A stretch of 39,329 nt of DNA from Polyangiaceae bacterium (GTDB lineage: Bacteria > Myxococcota_A > Polyangia > Polyangiales > Polyangiaceae), in the NCBI GenBank assembly GCA_009781005.1, contig WQYX01000036.1:1-39329 (forward strand), read 5' to 3'. Positions 16,411 through 24,444 of the stretch are shown here, one piece after another. Made by a program: the position numbers and the translations under genes. The notes beneath the pieces are model-generated. The model saw only the letters and a list, made by a program, of their open reading frames with translations. It had not been told where the DNA came from and made no database searches. Numbering within the stretch: position 1 is the first letter of the stretch; every line of letters starts with the position of its first letter.

Positions 16411-17552
16411 GCGACGCATATATTCCGAAGGAGATTTTCGAAGAGTCGCTGCTTCAGTTCTTCGATCCGATCCGGCCGTACCTCGATGATCCGGCCGTCA
16501 GCGACATCATGATCAACGGACCGGATCAGATCTACGTCGAGAAGAAGGGACAGCTCCATCTCACGCCTGCGCGCTTCGAGACGCGCGAGGCACTCGTCGC
16601 GGCGCTCCGCAATGCAGCACAGTTCGTTGGCAAGCACATCGACGAGCTCAGGCCCATCCTTGAAGGGCGCTTACCGGATGGCTCGCGCATCGAGGCCGTG
16701 CTTCCGCCAGCGGCGCCAGATGGGCCGTGTGTTTCCATTCGTCGCTTCTTCAAAGAGACGCTCACCGTCGAAAGACTCATCGGCTTCGGTGCAATGACCG
16801 AAGAGGTCGCGACAGCACTCCAAGCCCTCGTCGTCGCAAAACTCAACGTACTCGTGGCGGGTGGCACCGGCTCCGGCAAGACGTCGATGCTGAACGCGCT
16901 CTCGTCGTTCATCCCCGAAGGCGAGCGCGTCGTCGTGATCGAAGACTCGCGCGAGCTACAACTGCAACGCACGCACGTCTGCATGCTCGAAGCGCGTCCT
17001 GCGGATCCGAAAGGCCGCGGCGAAGTTTCCATCCGTGATTTGTTCCGGGCCACATTGCGCATGCGACCCGATCGAATCGTCGTCGGCGAAATCCGCGGCG
17101 GGGAAGCACTCGATCTCATTCAGGCAATGACTTCGGGTCACGGCGGATGCCTGTCCACGTTGCATGCAACCTACCCGCGCGACACGGCAACGCGCCTCGA
17201 AACCATGGCCATGATGAGTGACATCGAGATGCCCCTAACGGCGCTTCGGATCCAGCTCGCATCGGCCGTCAACATCATCTTGCAGGTCGCGCGTCTCCAG
17301 GACGGCAGCCGCAAAGTCACCCACGTCACGGAAGTTCTCGGCTACGACACGGCGACCAATCAGTATCAGATGCGAGACATCTTCGTTCGCGAGTACGGCG
17401 GCTTCGACGATCAGGGACACATCCTAAGCAAGATCGTCCCATCCGGGATTTTGCCGCAATGCTTGCCTCAACTGCACGAGCACGGCGTGGATCTTCCAGC
17501 GTCCGTCCATGCGGCTGCCAAACGAAACAATCATCGCTCATTACCGCCATGA
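16407..17552 (+). CDS. cpaF: Second CpaF/TadA-type ATPase, without FHA
   Basis: The product has 381 residues and starts at GTG 16407, which overlaps the preceding stop as GTGA. It is a complete CpaF core: Walker [10 protein letters not shown] at residues 152-160, Asp box IEDSRELQL, Walker B region [17 protein letters not shown], and histidine box GGCLSTLHATY. It lacks the FHA domain and long linker found in the first ATPase at 11292. Two CpaF paralogs in one operon suggest a heteromeric motor or separate extension and retraction motors, as known for type IV pili PilB and PilT; the division of labour here is not readable from sequence. Confidence 0.9.
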   Translation: MSDAYIPKEIFEESLLQFFDPIRPYLDDPAVSDIMINGPDQIYVEKKGQLHLTPARFETREALVAALRNAAQFVGKHIDELRPILEGRLPDGSRIEAVLPPAAPDGPCVSIRRFFKETLTVERLIGFGAMTEEVATALQALVVAKLNVLVAGGTGSGKTSMLNALSSFIPEGERVVVIEDSRELQLQRTHVCMLEARPADPKGRGEVSIRDLFRATLRMRPDRIVVGEIRGGEALDLIQAMTSGHGGCLSTLHATYPRDTATRLETMAMMSDIEMPLTALRIQLASAVNIILQVARLQDGSRKVTHVTEVLGYDTATNQYQMRDIFVREYGGFDDQGHILSKIVPSGILPQCLPQLHEHGVDLPASVHAAAKRNNHRSLPP

Positions 17553-19066
17553 CGGGGAAGCCTGAAACCACCCACATTCTCGAGATCGAGACGGGCGTTG
17601 GAGAGCCCGCCTTTACGCTCCTTTGCGTTGGCCGAGAGCTCTCGCCAATGAGTGTGGGCAAGAAGGGCATGTGGCGCGTCGACTCGACCCACATGCTCGA
17701 CGTGCATGTGTTTCTCTACTTCAATGGCAATACACTCTTCGTGCAGAGTGCCAAGGATGCGGCACCTGCCATGGTCGACGGAGAGAGAATTGGCAAAGCA
17801 TGGACCGAATTATGTGCACCATGCAAGATTGAATTCGGTGGCGCGCGGCTGCGCTACCGCGCGTTGGCGGGCTCGGGAAATACCGCGCCGCTCCTCCCTC
17901 GCCCCACGCCTGCCCCACCACCGCAGCCACCACCCACGCCTGCCCCACCACCGCAGCCACCACCCGGCGGCACCGCCCCCATGGAGCGGCCGTTTGCGCC
18001 GGGCGCATTCATTGTGGCAACCGACAAGGACAACGAAGCAACGCGTATTGCTCCGATCGAAGCATCAGGCCACGCCCACCGGCCACAAGGACATCTCCGC
18101 GCGCAGTCTCCACGACCGGCCGCGGGACGTCCCGTCGAAGAAGACTTGGAAGACGACATCACCGCGAAACGCAAGGGCGCTCCGCACGTCGCGCGTCCGC
18201 ACTACGACGGGCCTGAGTTGACACCGACGCGCGCGCTCGTGCAGACCCCGCCGGATGGATCCGGATATCCAAATCCGCCAGCACCTGGATATCCAGGCGC
18301 CTCCAATCCCTATGCAGCCACCCGGCTGCTCCCCGTTCAACCCATTCAACCGCGGAAGGCCACCGGTGGCATGCAAGGCCAGCTCCGGCCCAGCACACCG
18401 GGCAATGGGCCTGCCCCGGCGCAAAGGGAATCGAATTCAGGAGCCGCAGGGGAAAAAAAACACTTCACCGCAGATCTACGCACGAAGTGGAATGCACTGC
18501 CATCGATAAAGAAGGCACTCTATATCCTCTTCCCCTTCGTGCTCTTTGCATCCATTTACATACTCCTCCCAGACGATCCGCCCCCCCCTCGGAAGCAGCT
18601 AACATCAACGCCGAATTCGACCGCACGCGCGGTGAACACCGATCCATCGACACCCACGCCGCCGGTCGCGACGGCACCCCCCGTCATTCCCACTCCAGGT
18701 GTTTCTGCATGGCCTGAAGGGGTCCCTTGTCCGCCGCCGAACTGGCCACCGGGAACGCCATTACCGTGCATTCCCAACGGAGGAGGTGTCGTGCTGACAC
18801 CTCCTCCGCCTGCTGCTTTCGCGGGTCCAAGCGACGCGGGCGCACCTAAGGAAAGCAGAACGGCCAAAGCCAAAGATGCGAGCATCGACACCAAGACGGC
18901 AAGTAGCAAGACGCTCGAGCGCCAGGCTGTCGACGCCTTCGCTGCGGGCGATTTCGCGCTCGCCGCCGAACACTACACGGAGCTCGCAAAAAGCGACCCA
19001 GGTAACCCTGCATTCGCGGAGGCCGCGCGCATCGCCCGCATGCGCGTCGACGCCGGCGCACCCTAA
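17549..19066 (+). CDS. FHA-like protein with Pro-rich linker, membrane helix and TPR-like tail
   Basis: The product has 505 residues; ATG 17549 overlaps the previous stop (ATGA). Residues about 15-105 resemble a degenerate FHA domain (VGKKGMWRVDS, then FVQSAKDAAPAMVDGERI). A Pro-rich linker contains TPAPPPQPPP twice and further Pro/Gln-rich sequence to about residue 310. One membrane helix lies at about residues 320-343 (ALYILFPFVLFASIYILL). The part beyond it is rich in Pro and Thr and ends in a helical TPR-like unit (AAGDFALAAEHYTELAKSD). The topology is cytoplasmic FHA and periplasmic TPR, similar to the protein at 14918. It is the last gene before the terminator. An assembly or regulatory scaffold role is inference. 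Confidence 0.72.
   Translation: MTGKPETTHILEIETGVGEPAFTLLCVGRELSPMSVGKKGMWRVDSTHMLDVHVFLYFNGNTLFVQSAKDAAPAMVDGERIGKAWTELCAPCKIEFGGARLRYRALAGSGNTAPLLPRPTPAPPPQPPPTPAPPPQPPPGGTAPMERPFAPGAFIVATDKDNEATRIAPIEASGHAHRPQGHLRAQSPRPAAGRPVEEDLEDDITAKRKGAPHVARPHYDGPELTPTRALVQTPPDGSGYPNPPAPGYPGASNPYAATRLLPVQPIQPRKATGGMQGQLRPSTPGNGPAPAQRESNSGAAGEKKHFTADLRTKWNALPSIKKALYILFPFVLFASIYILLPDDPPPPRKQLTSTPNSTARAVNTDPSTPTPPVATAPPVIPTPGVSAWPEGVPCPPPNWPPGTPLPCIPNGGGVVLTPPPPAAFAGPSDAGAPKESRTAKAKDASIDTKTASSKTLERQAVDAFAAGDFALAAEHYTELAKSDPGNPAFAEAARIARMRVDAGAP
17906..17965 (+). repeat. 30-bp tandem repeat, two units, in the linker coding region
   Basis: Two identical 30-bp units at 17906-17935 and 17936-17965 encode TPAPPPQPPP each. 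Such in-frame repeats can vary in number between strains and change linker length. Confidence 0.9.
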
Positions 19067-19072
19067 TCATCT

Positions 19073-19120
19073 CGGGGCGGCACGCGCCGCCCCGCCCCGA
19101 AAAGGCGTGGTTTTTCGGGG
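19073..19120. terminator. Two stacked hairpins, likely bidirectional terminator
   Basis: The first hairpin has arms CGGGGCGGC and GCCGCCCCG around a four-base loop (19073-19094). The second has arms CCCCGAAAA and TTTTCGGGG around GGCGTGGT (19095-19120) and presents a T-run in both directions. They lie just behind the last Tad gene and before the convergent gene ending at 19181, so they can terminate both transcripts. Confidence 0.75.
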
Positions 19121-19180
19121 TCCCCACCCCACGCGGGCTCGCTTCGCTCACACGGCGCGCAGCAGGTTAGCTAACGCGTT

Positions 19181-19978
19181 TTAGTGATGGCGGGCGTGCT
19201 CGAGGCAAAGATCGCGAGGCTTGCCCCCGCACTTGTCGCAGGAGCAGACGCGGATATCGGCGCCCTCGGACTGTTTTGCGCCGCAGATCGCGCATGAGCG
19301 TCCGGCATTCGTGACAGCGCGAGCGGGGCGTCCGCTCGACGTTGCAGCACGACGAGCGGCCTGACGCAGGACGAGGCGCTGACCTCGTGCGAGCGCGAGC
19401 AGGTGCCCGCCAAAAAAGAGGAAGTAATTGGCAAAGGCTACGGCAATGGCGAGACGCGTAGCGTTGTCCCCTTGTATTGCCGACAGGGCAATGAGCGCCG
19501 CGGACACGAGCGCGAGCCACTTGATACGAATTGGAATGATAAAAAAAAGCGAGATCATGAAGTCCGGATAAAGTGTCGCAAATGCGAAGTACACCGTGGT
19601 GTTGAGCCAGAAGTTTCCCACGGCATGTCCGCCAAGAAACGCGGCGATCGTTGTGCCGAGTGCGCCAATGAAATAGAAAACATTGAACTTGAACGCGCCC
19701 CACGTCTGCTCGAGTGCCGAACCCGTAATCCAGAAAAAGTAGAGCGCGAAGATCACCCACAACATCGACATCGAGGGCGGCAAAAACAGGTATGTGACGA
19801 GCCGCCATGGCTGTCGCGTGACGAGCGACGGATCGAGCTGGAGCACCTCGGCGGCCTCAGGGCGCCGATAAATGAGGATGAAGGCAGCACCCATTCCTAC
19901 GACGAGAATCCACGTTAGGTGTTCGATCGCGAGCCGACCGAGGAAAGTGCGCTCGAGTCGCGCGAGGAGACGATCCAT
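19181..19978 (-). CDS. Rhomboid-superfamily membrane protein with C-terminal zinc-ribbon-like tail
   Basis: The product has 265 residues. It has about six hydrophobic segments, with the rhomboid/derlin pattern PWRLVTYLFLP, then FFWITGSALEQTWGAFKFN, which resembles the WR motif and L1 loop region of the superfamily. The catalytic GxSG serine motif is not visible; the equivalent helix reads GALGTTIAAFLGG. It may therefore be a pseudoprotease of the derlin or iRhom kind, or a distant rhomboid. The soluble C-terminus has CAICG, VCSCDKCGG and DLCLEHA, a set of cysteines and histidine able to bind zinc. The gene faces the end of the Tad operon across a shared terminator. Confidence 0.7.
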   Translation of the reverse strand: MDRLLARLERTFLGRLAIEHLTWILVVGMGAAFILIYRRPEAAEVLQLDPSLVTRQPWRLVTYLFLPPSMSMLWVIFALYFFWITGSALEQTWGAFKFNVFYFIGALGTTIAAFLGGHAVGNFWLNTTVYFAFATLYPDFMISLFFIIPIRIKWLALVSAALIALSAIQGDNATRLAIAVAFANYFLFFGGHLLALARGQRLVLRQAARRAATSSGRPARAVTNAGRSCAICGAKQSEGADIRVCSCDKCGGKPRDLCLEHARHH

Positions 19979-20050
19979 GGCGCGGTGACCTTAGCAGGGT
20001 GTGAAAGGTCAGAGCGTGTTTACCAGCCGTAGCGAGCGAATCGACATTAG

Positions 20051-20170
20051 ACCGCTTTCAAGTTGCCGCGAGGTCGAGGCGGGGCCGAGCAGCGGACCGG
20101 AACAGCCTGCTTGGCTTTGAGGACCGCAGCGCAGGCCCCAACGATGAGATCGCGGCAAATCGAAAGCGGT
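20051..20170. repeat. Interspersed structured repeat, copy A
   Basis: This 120-bp element has 21-bp terminal inverted repeats with two mismatches (left begins ACCGCTTTC and ends TTGCCGCGA; right ends GAAAGCGGT). The core holds GAACAGCCTGCTTGGCTTTG and GGACCGCAGCGCAGGCCCCA, shared with copies B and C. The last base of the element is the first base of the TCA that forms the stop codon of the quinone oxidoreductase. The 12-base sequence GGTCAGAGCGTG occurs on both sides (20007-20018 and 20168-20179). Confidence 0.88.
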
Positions 20171-21171
20171 CAGAGCGTGAGAACGACTTTGCCGAACCCT
20201 TCGTTGCTGGCGACGTAGGCATGCGCATCGGCGGCTTGTTCGAGAGGCATCACGCGATCGACAACCGCCCGAAGCGTTCCGGACCCGACGAGCGGCGCGA
20301 TGTGCCGCGCGAGAACCTGGCCCGCGATGATCTTTTCCTCGAGAGGGCGCGAGCGCAGCACGGTGCCGAAGACGCGCAGGCGCCGCCGAAGCACCAGGCC
20401 AAGATCGATCTCGGCACGGGCACCCGCCATGAGTCCGACGAGCACGAGCCTGCCGAGATCCGCAAGCGACGCGAGGCTGTCGGGAACGTACCGTCCTCCG
20501 ACGAGTTCGAGAACGACGTTCACGCCCTGCCCGCCCGCCAACGCTCGCACGTTAGATGCAAAATGCACAGATCGATCGGCCGACACCTCGGGCACGACAC
20601 CTGCGGCGAGACCGAGCTCGCGCGCGCGTCCGAGCTTGTCCTCCGAACGCGCCGTGCCAATCGTGCGTACGCCGATGGCTTTGGCAATTTGAATAGCAGC
20701 CGTTCCAACGCCACTTCCGACGGCGTGCACGAGCAGCGTCTCGCCGGCCGACAGGCCCGCCTGAAGCACGACGGCATCGTAGGCCGTAAGAAAAGCTTCA
20801 GGGATAGCTGCAGCTTGCACGTCATCGACGCCATCCGGGATCTTCGCCAGCGTCCGCGCATACACGACCACGGCTTCGGCATACGCACCGCCGCCCACGA
20901 CACCAAAGACACGATCGCCAACCTTGAATTCGCTTACGCCCGCGCCGATCGCGTCGACCTCTCCGGCGAGCTCGAGACCGGGAATATCTGCGGGCGCGTC
21001 GGGCGGGGCGGGATAATGACCCGCCACCTGCAAGAGATCGGCGCGGTTGACGGCGCACGCACGCACGCGCACGCGAAGTTGACCGGGTGCGGGCTCCGGC
21101 AGAGGGACGTCACGGAGCTCGAGTTGACCTTTGGGGGCGGGTCCTGCAGGGACGATAACGATGGCACGCAT
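20170..21171 (-). CDS. NAD(P)H quinone oxidoreductase, PIG3-like MDR family
   Basis: The product has 333 residues from ATG 21171; the frame is open further upstream, but the family begins with MRAIVI-type strands as here. It is a zinc-independent medium-chain reductase: an N-terminal GroES-like domain (VRVRACAVNRADLLQVAGHYP, PGLELAGEV, GDRVFGVVGGGAYAE) and a Rossmann domain with HAVGSGVGTAAIQIAKAIG for NADPH. Catalytic zinc ligands of alcohol dehydrogenases are absent. Members reduce quinones or enones in the cytoplasm. The stop codon is formed at the edge of repeat copy A. The start faces the divergent YkgJ-type gene at 21274 across about 100 bases. Confidence 0.9.
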   Translation of the reverse strand: MRAIVIVPAGPAPKGQLELRDVPLPEPAPGQLRVRVRACAVNRADLLQVAGHYPAPPDAPADIPGLELAGEVDAIGAGVSEFKVGDRVFGVVGGGAYAEAVVVYARTLAKIPDGVDDVQAAAIPEAFLTAYDAVVLQAGLSAGETLLVHAVGSGVGTAAIQIAKAIGVRTIGTARSEDKLGRARELGLAAGVVPEVSADRSVHFASNVRALAGGQGVNVVLELVGGRYVPDSLASLADLGRLVLVGLMAGARAEIDLGLVLRRRLRVFGTVLRSRPLEEKIIAGQVLARHIAPLVGSGTLRAVVDRVMPLEQAADAHAYVASNEGFGKVVLTL

Positions 21172-21273
21172 GGGGATCTCACGTTTTGCCATTGTGGCCG
21201 CGGCCGTCAACACGTTCGAACGTGCCACCTTCCCTCCCTTGCACGGAAGCTTTTTGGTAAGACGCACTTGCGC

Positions 21274-21921
21274 ATGTCTCTCGAGCCCATCGTTCGCCCC
21301 ATCGCGCGAAGCTTCAAACAGGAGTACGCGAAGAATGCCGCGATCCACATCCGCGCGGGGGGTCACGCATTCATCTGGGAAAGCAAATCGCGCGTTCGCT
21401 TCGTCTTCCGCCGGCCCGCGAAAGACAACCCGGACGACTTCGGCGCATGGGGCGTTTACGACATGGGGAAATCGCGCTGGTCAATCCTGAAAAATGGCGC
21501 GCTCAAGGGCTTCGCAAGCATCGTCGTCCCGGCCGACTGCCGCTGGATCGCCAAGCGCCGCGTGGAGCGCGACTCGATCTATCCCGGACACACGCGCAAG
21601 ATCGAGCTCGATTGCACCAAATGCGCTGCGTGCTGCCGAGACAACGAGGTTATCCTGCAACCCGCAGACGTCGCGAGGTTTCGGGAGGGTGGACGCCCCG
21701 AACTCGCCAAACCCCCGTATGCCAAGCGCCACAAAGATGGACGGCTCATTCTCACCCTCTTACCGAACAAGCGTTGCCACCATCTCAGGAGAGATCACAA
21801 GTGTGGAATCTACACGCTTCGTCCCCACCCATGCAGCGAGTTTCCGGCCGGTAGCGAGTGTTGCCTCTTCGCGCGGGAAGACGTCCTCGAGCTCTATGAT
21901 GGCCTCGCACCGGAAGCCTGA
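21274..21921 (+). CDS. YkgJ-type CxxCxxCC cluster protein
   Basis: The product has 215 residues from ATG 21274. The core is the zinc- or iron-chelating domain of the YkgJ/UPF0153 family: CTKCAACC at residues 114-121, then CHHL, KCGIY, RPHPCSEFP and ECC. Family members are thought to bind an Fe-S cluster or zinc through this eight-cysteine pattern; the biochemical role is poorly known. The N-terminal 110 residues, basic and without cysteines, are an extension I do not recognise. The L,D-transpeptidase gene starts 26 bases before its stop, so the two are likely coupled. A long in-frame extension upstream of 21274 is a shadow of the antisense reductase gene. Confidence 0.82.
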   Translation: MSLEPIVRPIARSFKQEYAKNAAIHIRAGGHAFIWESKSRVRFVFRRPAKDNPDDFGAWGVYDMGKSRWSILKNGALKGFASIVVPADCRWIAKRRVERDSIYPGHTRKIELDCTKCAACCRDNEVILQPADVARFREGGRPELAKPPYAKRHKDGRLILTLLPNKRCHHLRRDHKCGIYTLRPHPCSEFPAGSECCLFAREDVLELYDGLAPEA

Positions 21922-23470
21922 TCGCGTCGTGCCCTTGCTGCGAGCCGTCGTCTTCGCCGCACTCGGTATCCTTGTAGGATGCAATCATTCGCACGCACCC
22001 AGCGAGGGTGCCGACGCGCACCCCCCCGCAGACGCAGGCGCCACGTCGACCGCCTTGGACACGAGCGACGATGGCGGCGAGACGGGTGACACGTTCGACG
22101 CCGGAAAGATTTCCGGCCCCACGATCTTCGCGTTCGAGATCGTCGCACCTATCTTCAGCGCGCCCGAATGGCCCACGAAAGATGCTCAGAACGCGCCGGA
22201 CGAGCGGCGCGACGTGATTCGGCTCGGGTACTTGCGACGCGGCGAGCATGTGCCCGTCAAGGGTGACCCCATCGCAAAAGGCAATTGTCAGGGGGGTTGG
22301 TATGAGCTCACGACGGGTGGCTTCGTGTGCGGCAAGTACGTGTCGATGGACCCGTCGCACAAGGGACTTCGCCGGTCCGCTCACCTACCCTTTCTCGATC
22401 GCGATTTGCCGTACGACTACGGCTTGAATCTCACTCCCGGCACACCGCTCTACCGGCGCATACCGACTCGCGCCGAACGCAAGGAGGCCGAAAGTCTGCA
22501 AGCCATAGGCAAAGGCAGCAAGTCGAGCGACATCGCAAAAAGGCTTGCGGCCGACGGCGGCGAGGTGCCCTCCTACCTGAAGAACGAGGGGCACGTCAGC
22601 TTCAGCGAACTCAAGGGCGATCCGGACCTCATTGCGGAACGCATGCTAAAGGGCTTTTACCTCGCGCTCGACAAGGAAATAAGCGGCACCTCCGGCATGT
22701 TCTGGCGTACCGCATCAGGCAATTACGTGCCCAAAGACCATCTCATCGTCCACGAGACAAAAAAGGAATTCGAGGGAGTGGACTTCACCGCGCCGGGCGA
22801 GACGCGCAAACTCCCGCTCGCGTGGATCACGACCACGCGCGGGCACAAATACGAAGTCAGGGAGAACAAGGCCATCCAAAAGGAGAAGATCGATCGCTTC
22901 ACGATTGTCCCCCTCACCGGAAAAATGGAAAGCATTCCCAAGAAGCATTGGGAGACGGACAAGGGGTTCTGGCTGCGTGGCGTGGATATCGCAGTCGTGC
23001 AAATGCCAAAGGATTTGCCAGCGGATCTCGCGCCGAAGGAGAAGTGGATCGATGTCGACATTCGCAACGAGACGCTCGTGGCGCTCGAGGGTGACAGACC
23101 CGTCTACGCAACCATCATCTCGAGCGGCAGGCGAAGCAGCGATCACGACAAGGATCACAGGACCGTGGAGGGGAGCTTCCGCGTGCGCGAAAAGCATGTC
23201 ACGACCACCATGGATGGCGACGCGGCCACGGACGGCACCTATCGCATCGAGGAAGTGCCGTGGGTCATGTACTTCGAGAAGGCCTTTGCTCTCCACGGCG
23301 CGTTCTGGCACTCAGCCTTCGGTCACGAAAAGAGCCACGGATGCGTGAATCTCATTCCTCACGACGCGCGGCACCTGTTCCTCTGGGCGGGCCCATCGCT
23401 GCCTGAAGGATGGCATGGTGTGAAGGCGACCAAGGACAATCCGGGCACCCGCGTCATCGTACACCGGTGA
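21896..23470 (+). CDS. L,D-transpeptidase (YkuD) lipoprotein
   Basis: The product has 524 residues from ATG 21896 (the next codon is also ATG). The N-terminus is a lipoprotein signal with lipobox ILVGC near residue 28, followed by an Ala/Asp/Pro-rich linker. A region around residues 95-150 may be an SH3-like binding module. The YkuD catalytic domain lies at about residues 370-505 and ends with HGAFWHSAFGHEKSHGCVN, with the catalytic Cys483 in SHGCVN. These enzymes form 3-3 cross-links in peptidoglycan or attach lipoproteins to it. The protein is larger than minimal YkuD enzymes because of its N-terminal half. It overlaps the upstream gene by 26 bases. Confidence 0.87.
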   Translation: MMASHRKPDRVVPLLRAVVFAALGILVGCNHSHAPSEGADAHPPADAGATSTALDTSDDGGETGDTFDAGKISGPTIFAFEIVAPIFSAPEWPTKDAQNAPDERRDVIRLGYLRRGEHVPVKGDPIAKGNCQGGWYELTTGGFVCGKYVSMDPSHKGLRRSAHLPFLDRDLPYDYGLNLTPGTPLYRRIPTRAERKEAESLQAIGKGSKSSDIAKRLAADGGEVPSYLKNEGHVSFSELKGDPDLIAERMLKGFYLALDKEISGTSGMFWRTASGNYVPKDHLIVHETKKEFEGVDFTAPGETRKLPLAWITTTRGHKYEVRENKAIQKEKIDRFTIVPLTGKMESIPKKHWETDKGFWLRGVDIAVVQMPKDLPADLAPKEKWIDVDIRNETLVALEGDRPVYATIISSGRRSSDHDKDHRTVEGSFRVREKHVTTTMDGDAATDGTYRIEEVPWVMYFEKAFALHGAFWHSAFGHEKSHGCVNLIPHDARHLFLWAGPSLPEGWHGVKATKDNPGTRVIVHR

Positions 23471-23521
23471 GCTCACGGCGCGGATAAGGCTCCTTAACGC
23501 GCCAGAGCAAAAGCGAGATTG

Positions 23522-23712
23522 CCCGCAAACGATTTGGCGCGAGGTCGAGGCGGGGCATGAGATGCGACCGGACTCGAACTGCACGGAGTCCAGCTTTGCT
23601 GGACGAAGTGCAGTGAGAGCGACGGAGCCGAAGGCGAAGTGAACAGCCTTGTATGGCTTTGAGGACCGCAGCGCAGGCCCCAACGATGAGATCGCGCCAA
23701 AGCGGAAGCGGG
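23522..23712. repeat. Interspersed structured repeat, copy B
   Basis: This 191-bp copy keeps the shared core (GGCTTTGAGGACCGCAGCGC) and has 21-bp ends that pair with four mismatches. Both its ends read TTGGCGCGA/TCGCGCCAA where copy A reads TTGCCGCGA/TCGCGGCAA, a paired change. It holds an extra hairpin at 23578-23614 with outer arms ACTGCAC and GTGCAGT, inner arms GTCCAGC and GCTGGAC, and opposing GGA and GAA bulges. The element ends directly against the stop codon of the PIN gene. Confidence 0.85.
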
Positions 23713-24090
23713 CTACGTGATGGCGATGATGCGAACGGACGGGAAGACACCCCGGAGCTTCTCCAGATCGTCCGCGTCGCTGGTGTAAACCGCATCTCCC
23801 CGCTGAGCTGCGGATGCCATGACGATGGCGTCCACCATGGTGGCGGACGGGACCTGGGCCAGTGCCTCCCCCGCAAGGCGTGCAATTGTTTCGGTGAGCG
23901 GCTCGACGGTGACGCTTGCAAGGATATGTTCGCGAATGTCGCTCGGCTGCCGCCACCATTCCGCAATGACGTCTGCGGGAACCACGGGCACCATGGCAAG
24001 CTCCCCTGCCCGATGGAGCACCTTCCACATGCGCGGGTGTTTTTGCTCGAGAGCTGTCAACGCCCCCGTGTCGAGTGTCAGGGTTTTCAT
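23713..24090 (-). CDS. PIN-domain toxin (VapC-like)
   Basis: The product has 125 residues. The PIN nuclease acidic residues are visible: Asp7 in LTLDTGAL, Glu44 in VIAEWW, Asp87 in MVDAIVMASA and Asp105 in YTSDADDL. Such toxins cleave RNA, often tRNA, in the cytoplasm and are held inactive by the partner antitoxin. The gene overlaps the upstream antitoxin gene by four bases. Its stop lies exactly at the end of repeat copy B. Confidence 0.88.
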   Translation of the reverse strand: MKTLTLDTGALTALEQKHPRMWKVLHRAGELAMVPVVPADVIAEWWRQPSDIREHILASVTVEPLTETIARLAGEALAQVPSATMVDAIVMASAAQRGDAVYTSDADDLEKLRGVFPSVRIIAIT

Positions 24091-24368
24091 TCTGCGCGCC
24101 TCTTCCGCGGGACCTTACGCCGCCCCTTTTTCCCGAGAAGCTCGAGATCGATCTCCTGCTGCTCGGATTCCGTCGCAGTGGCGTCGTCGCCGTACCATGT
24201 TTCGGCTTTCGCCCACGCCTCCTGCCGCTTGATGGCAGCAATGACATCCGCAAATACGGCAGAAACATTGCCGCCGTGAAGACGCTTCGCGCGCTCCTTA
24301 ATGACTTTGAGATCGTCATTACGTATTGAAAGGCTCACCTTCGTTGTCATTCCAGCCCGTACGCTCAT
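24087..24368 (-). CDS. Ribbon-helix-helix antitoxin of the PIN pair
   Basis: The product has 93 residues. The N-terminal segment (TKVSLSIRNDDLKVIKERAK) fits a ribbon-helix-helix DNA-binding fold, and the acidic-to-basic C-terminus (ESEQQEIDLELLGKKG) is the likely toxin-binding part. It is expected to bind the palindrome at 24387-24411 just upstream and repress its own operon. ATG 24350 is an alternative start six codons later. Confidence 0.82.
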   Translation of the reverse strand: MSVRAGMTTKVSLSIRNDDLKVIKERAKRLHGGNVSAVFADVIAAIKRQEAWAKAETWYGDDATATESEQQEIDLELLGKKGRRKVPRKRRAE

Positions 24369-24386
24369 GGTGCCTCACCCACTGTC

Positions 24387-24411
24387 ATTGTACTCTGTAC
24401 AGTAGTACAAT
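24387..24411. promoter_or_regulatory. Palindromic operator upstream of the toxin-antitoxin pair
   Basis: The sequence has perfect half-sites ATTGTACT and AGTACAAT separated by nine bases that include CTGTACAG. It lies 18 bases before the antitoxin start and 33 bases before the flavoprotein start on the other strand. TACAAT within each half-site could serve as a -10 element in either direction. The same half-sites with the same spacing occur at 34150-34172. Confidence 0.75.
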
Positions 24412-24444
24412 ATTCAAACGTCTGCAAGTGTTACGTTTCGACGA

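Noticed and set aside
20221..21273. Upstream extension of the YkgJ-type frame through the reductase gene
   Set aside because: This part lies antisense to the reductase and its translation is low in structure. The recognisable protein starts at 21274.
23566..23620. tRNA-like look of CCGGACTCGAACTG and nearby hairpin in repeat copy B
   Set aside because: No acceptor stem, anticodon arm or D arm can be arranged around it. The hairpin is explained as part of the repeat.
23312..24319. Antisense frame across repeat copy B with GPALRSSKPYKAV-like sequence
   Set aside because: The similarity between copies is at the nucleotide level and includes non-coding arms. The frame differs between copies, so a conserved protein is not supported.
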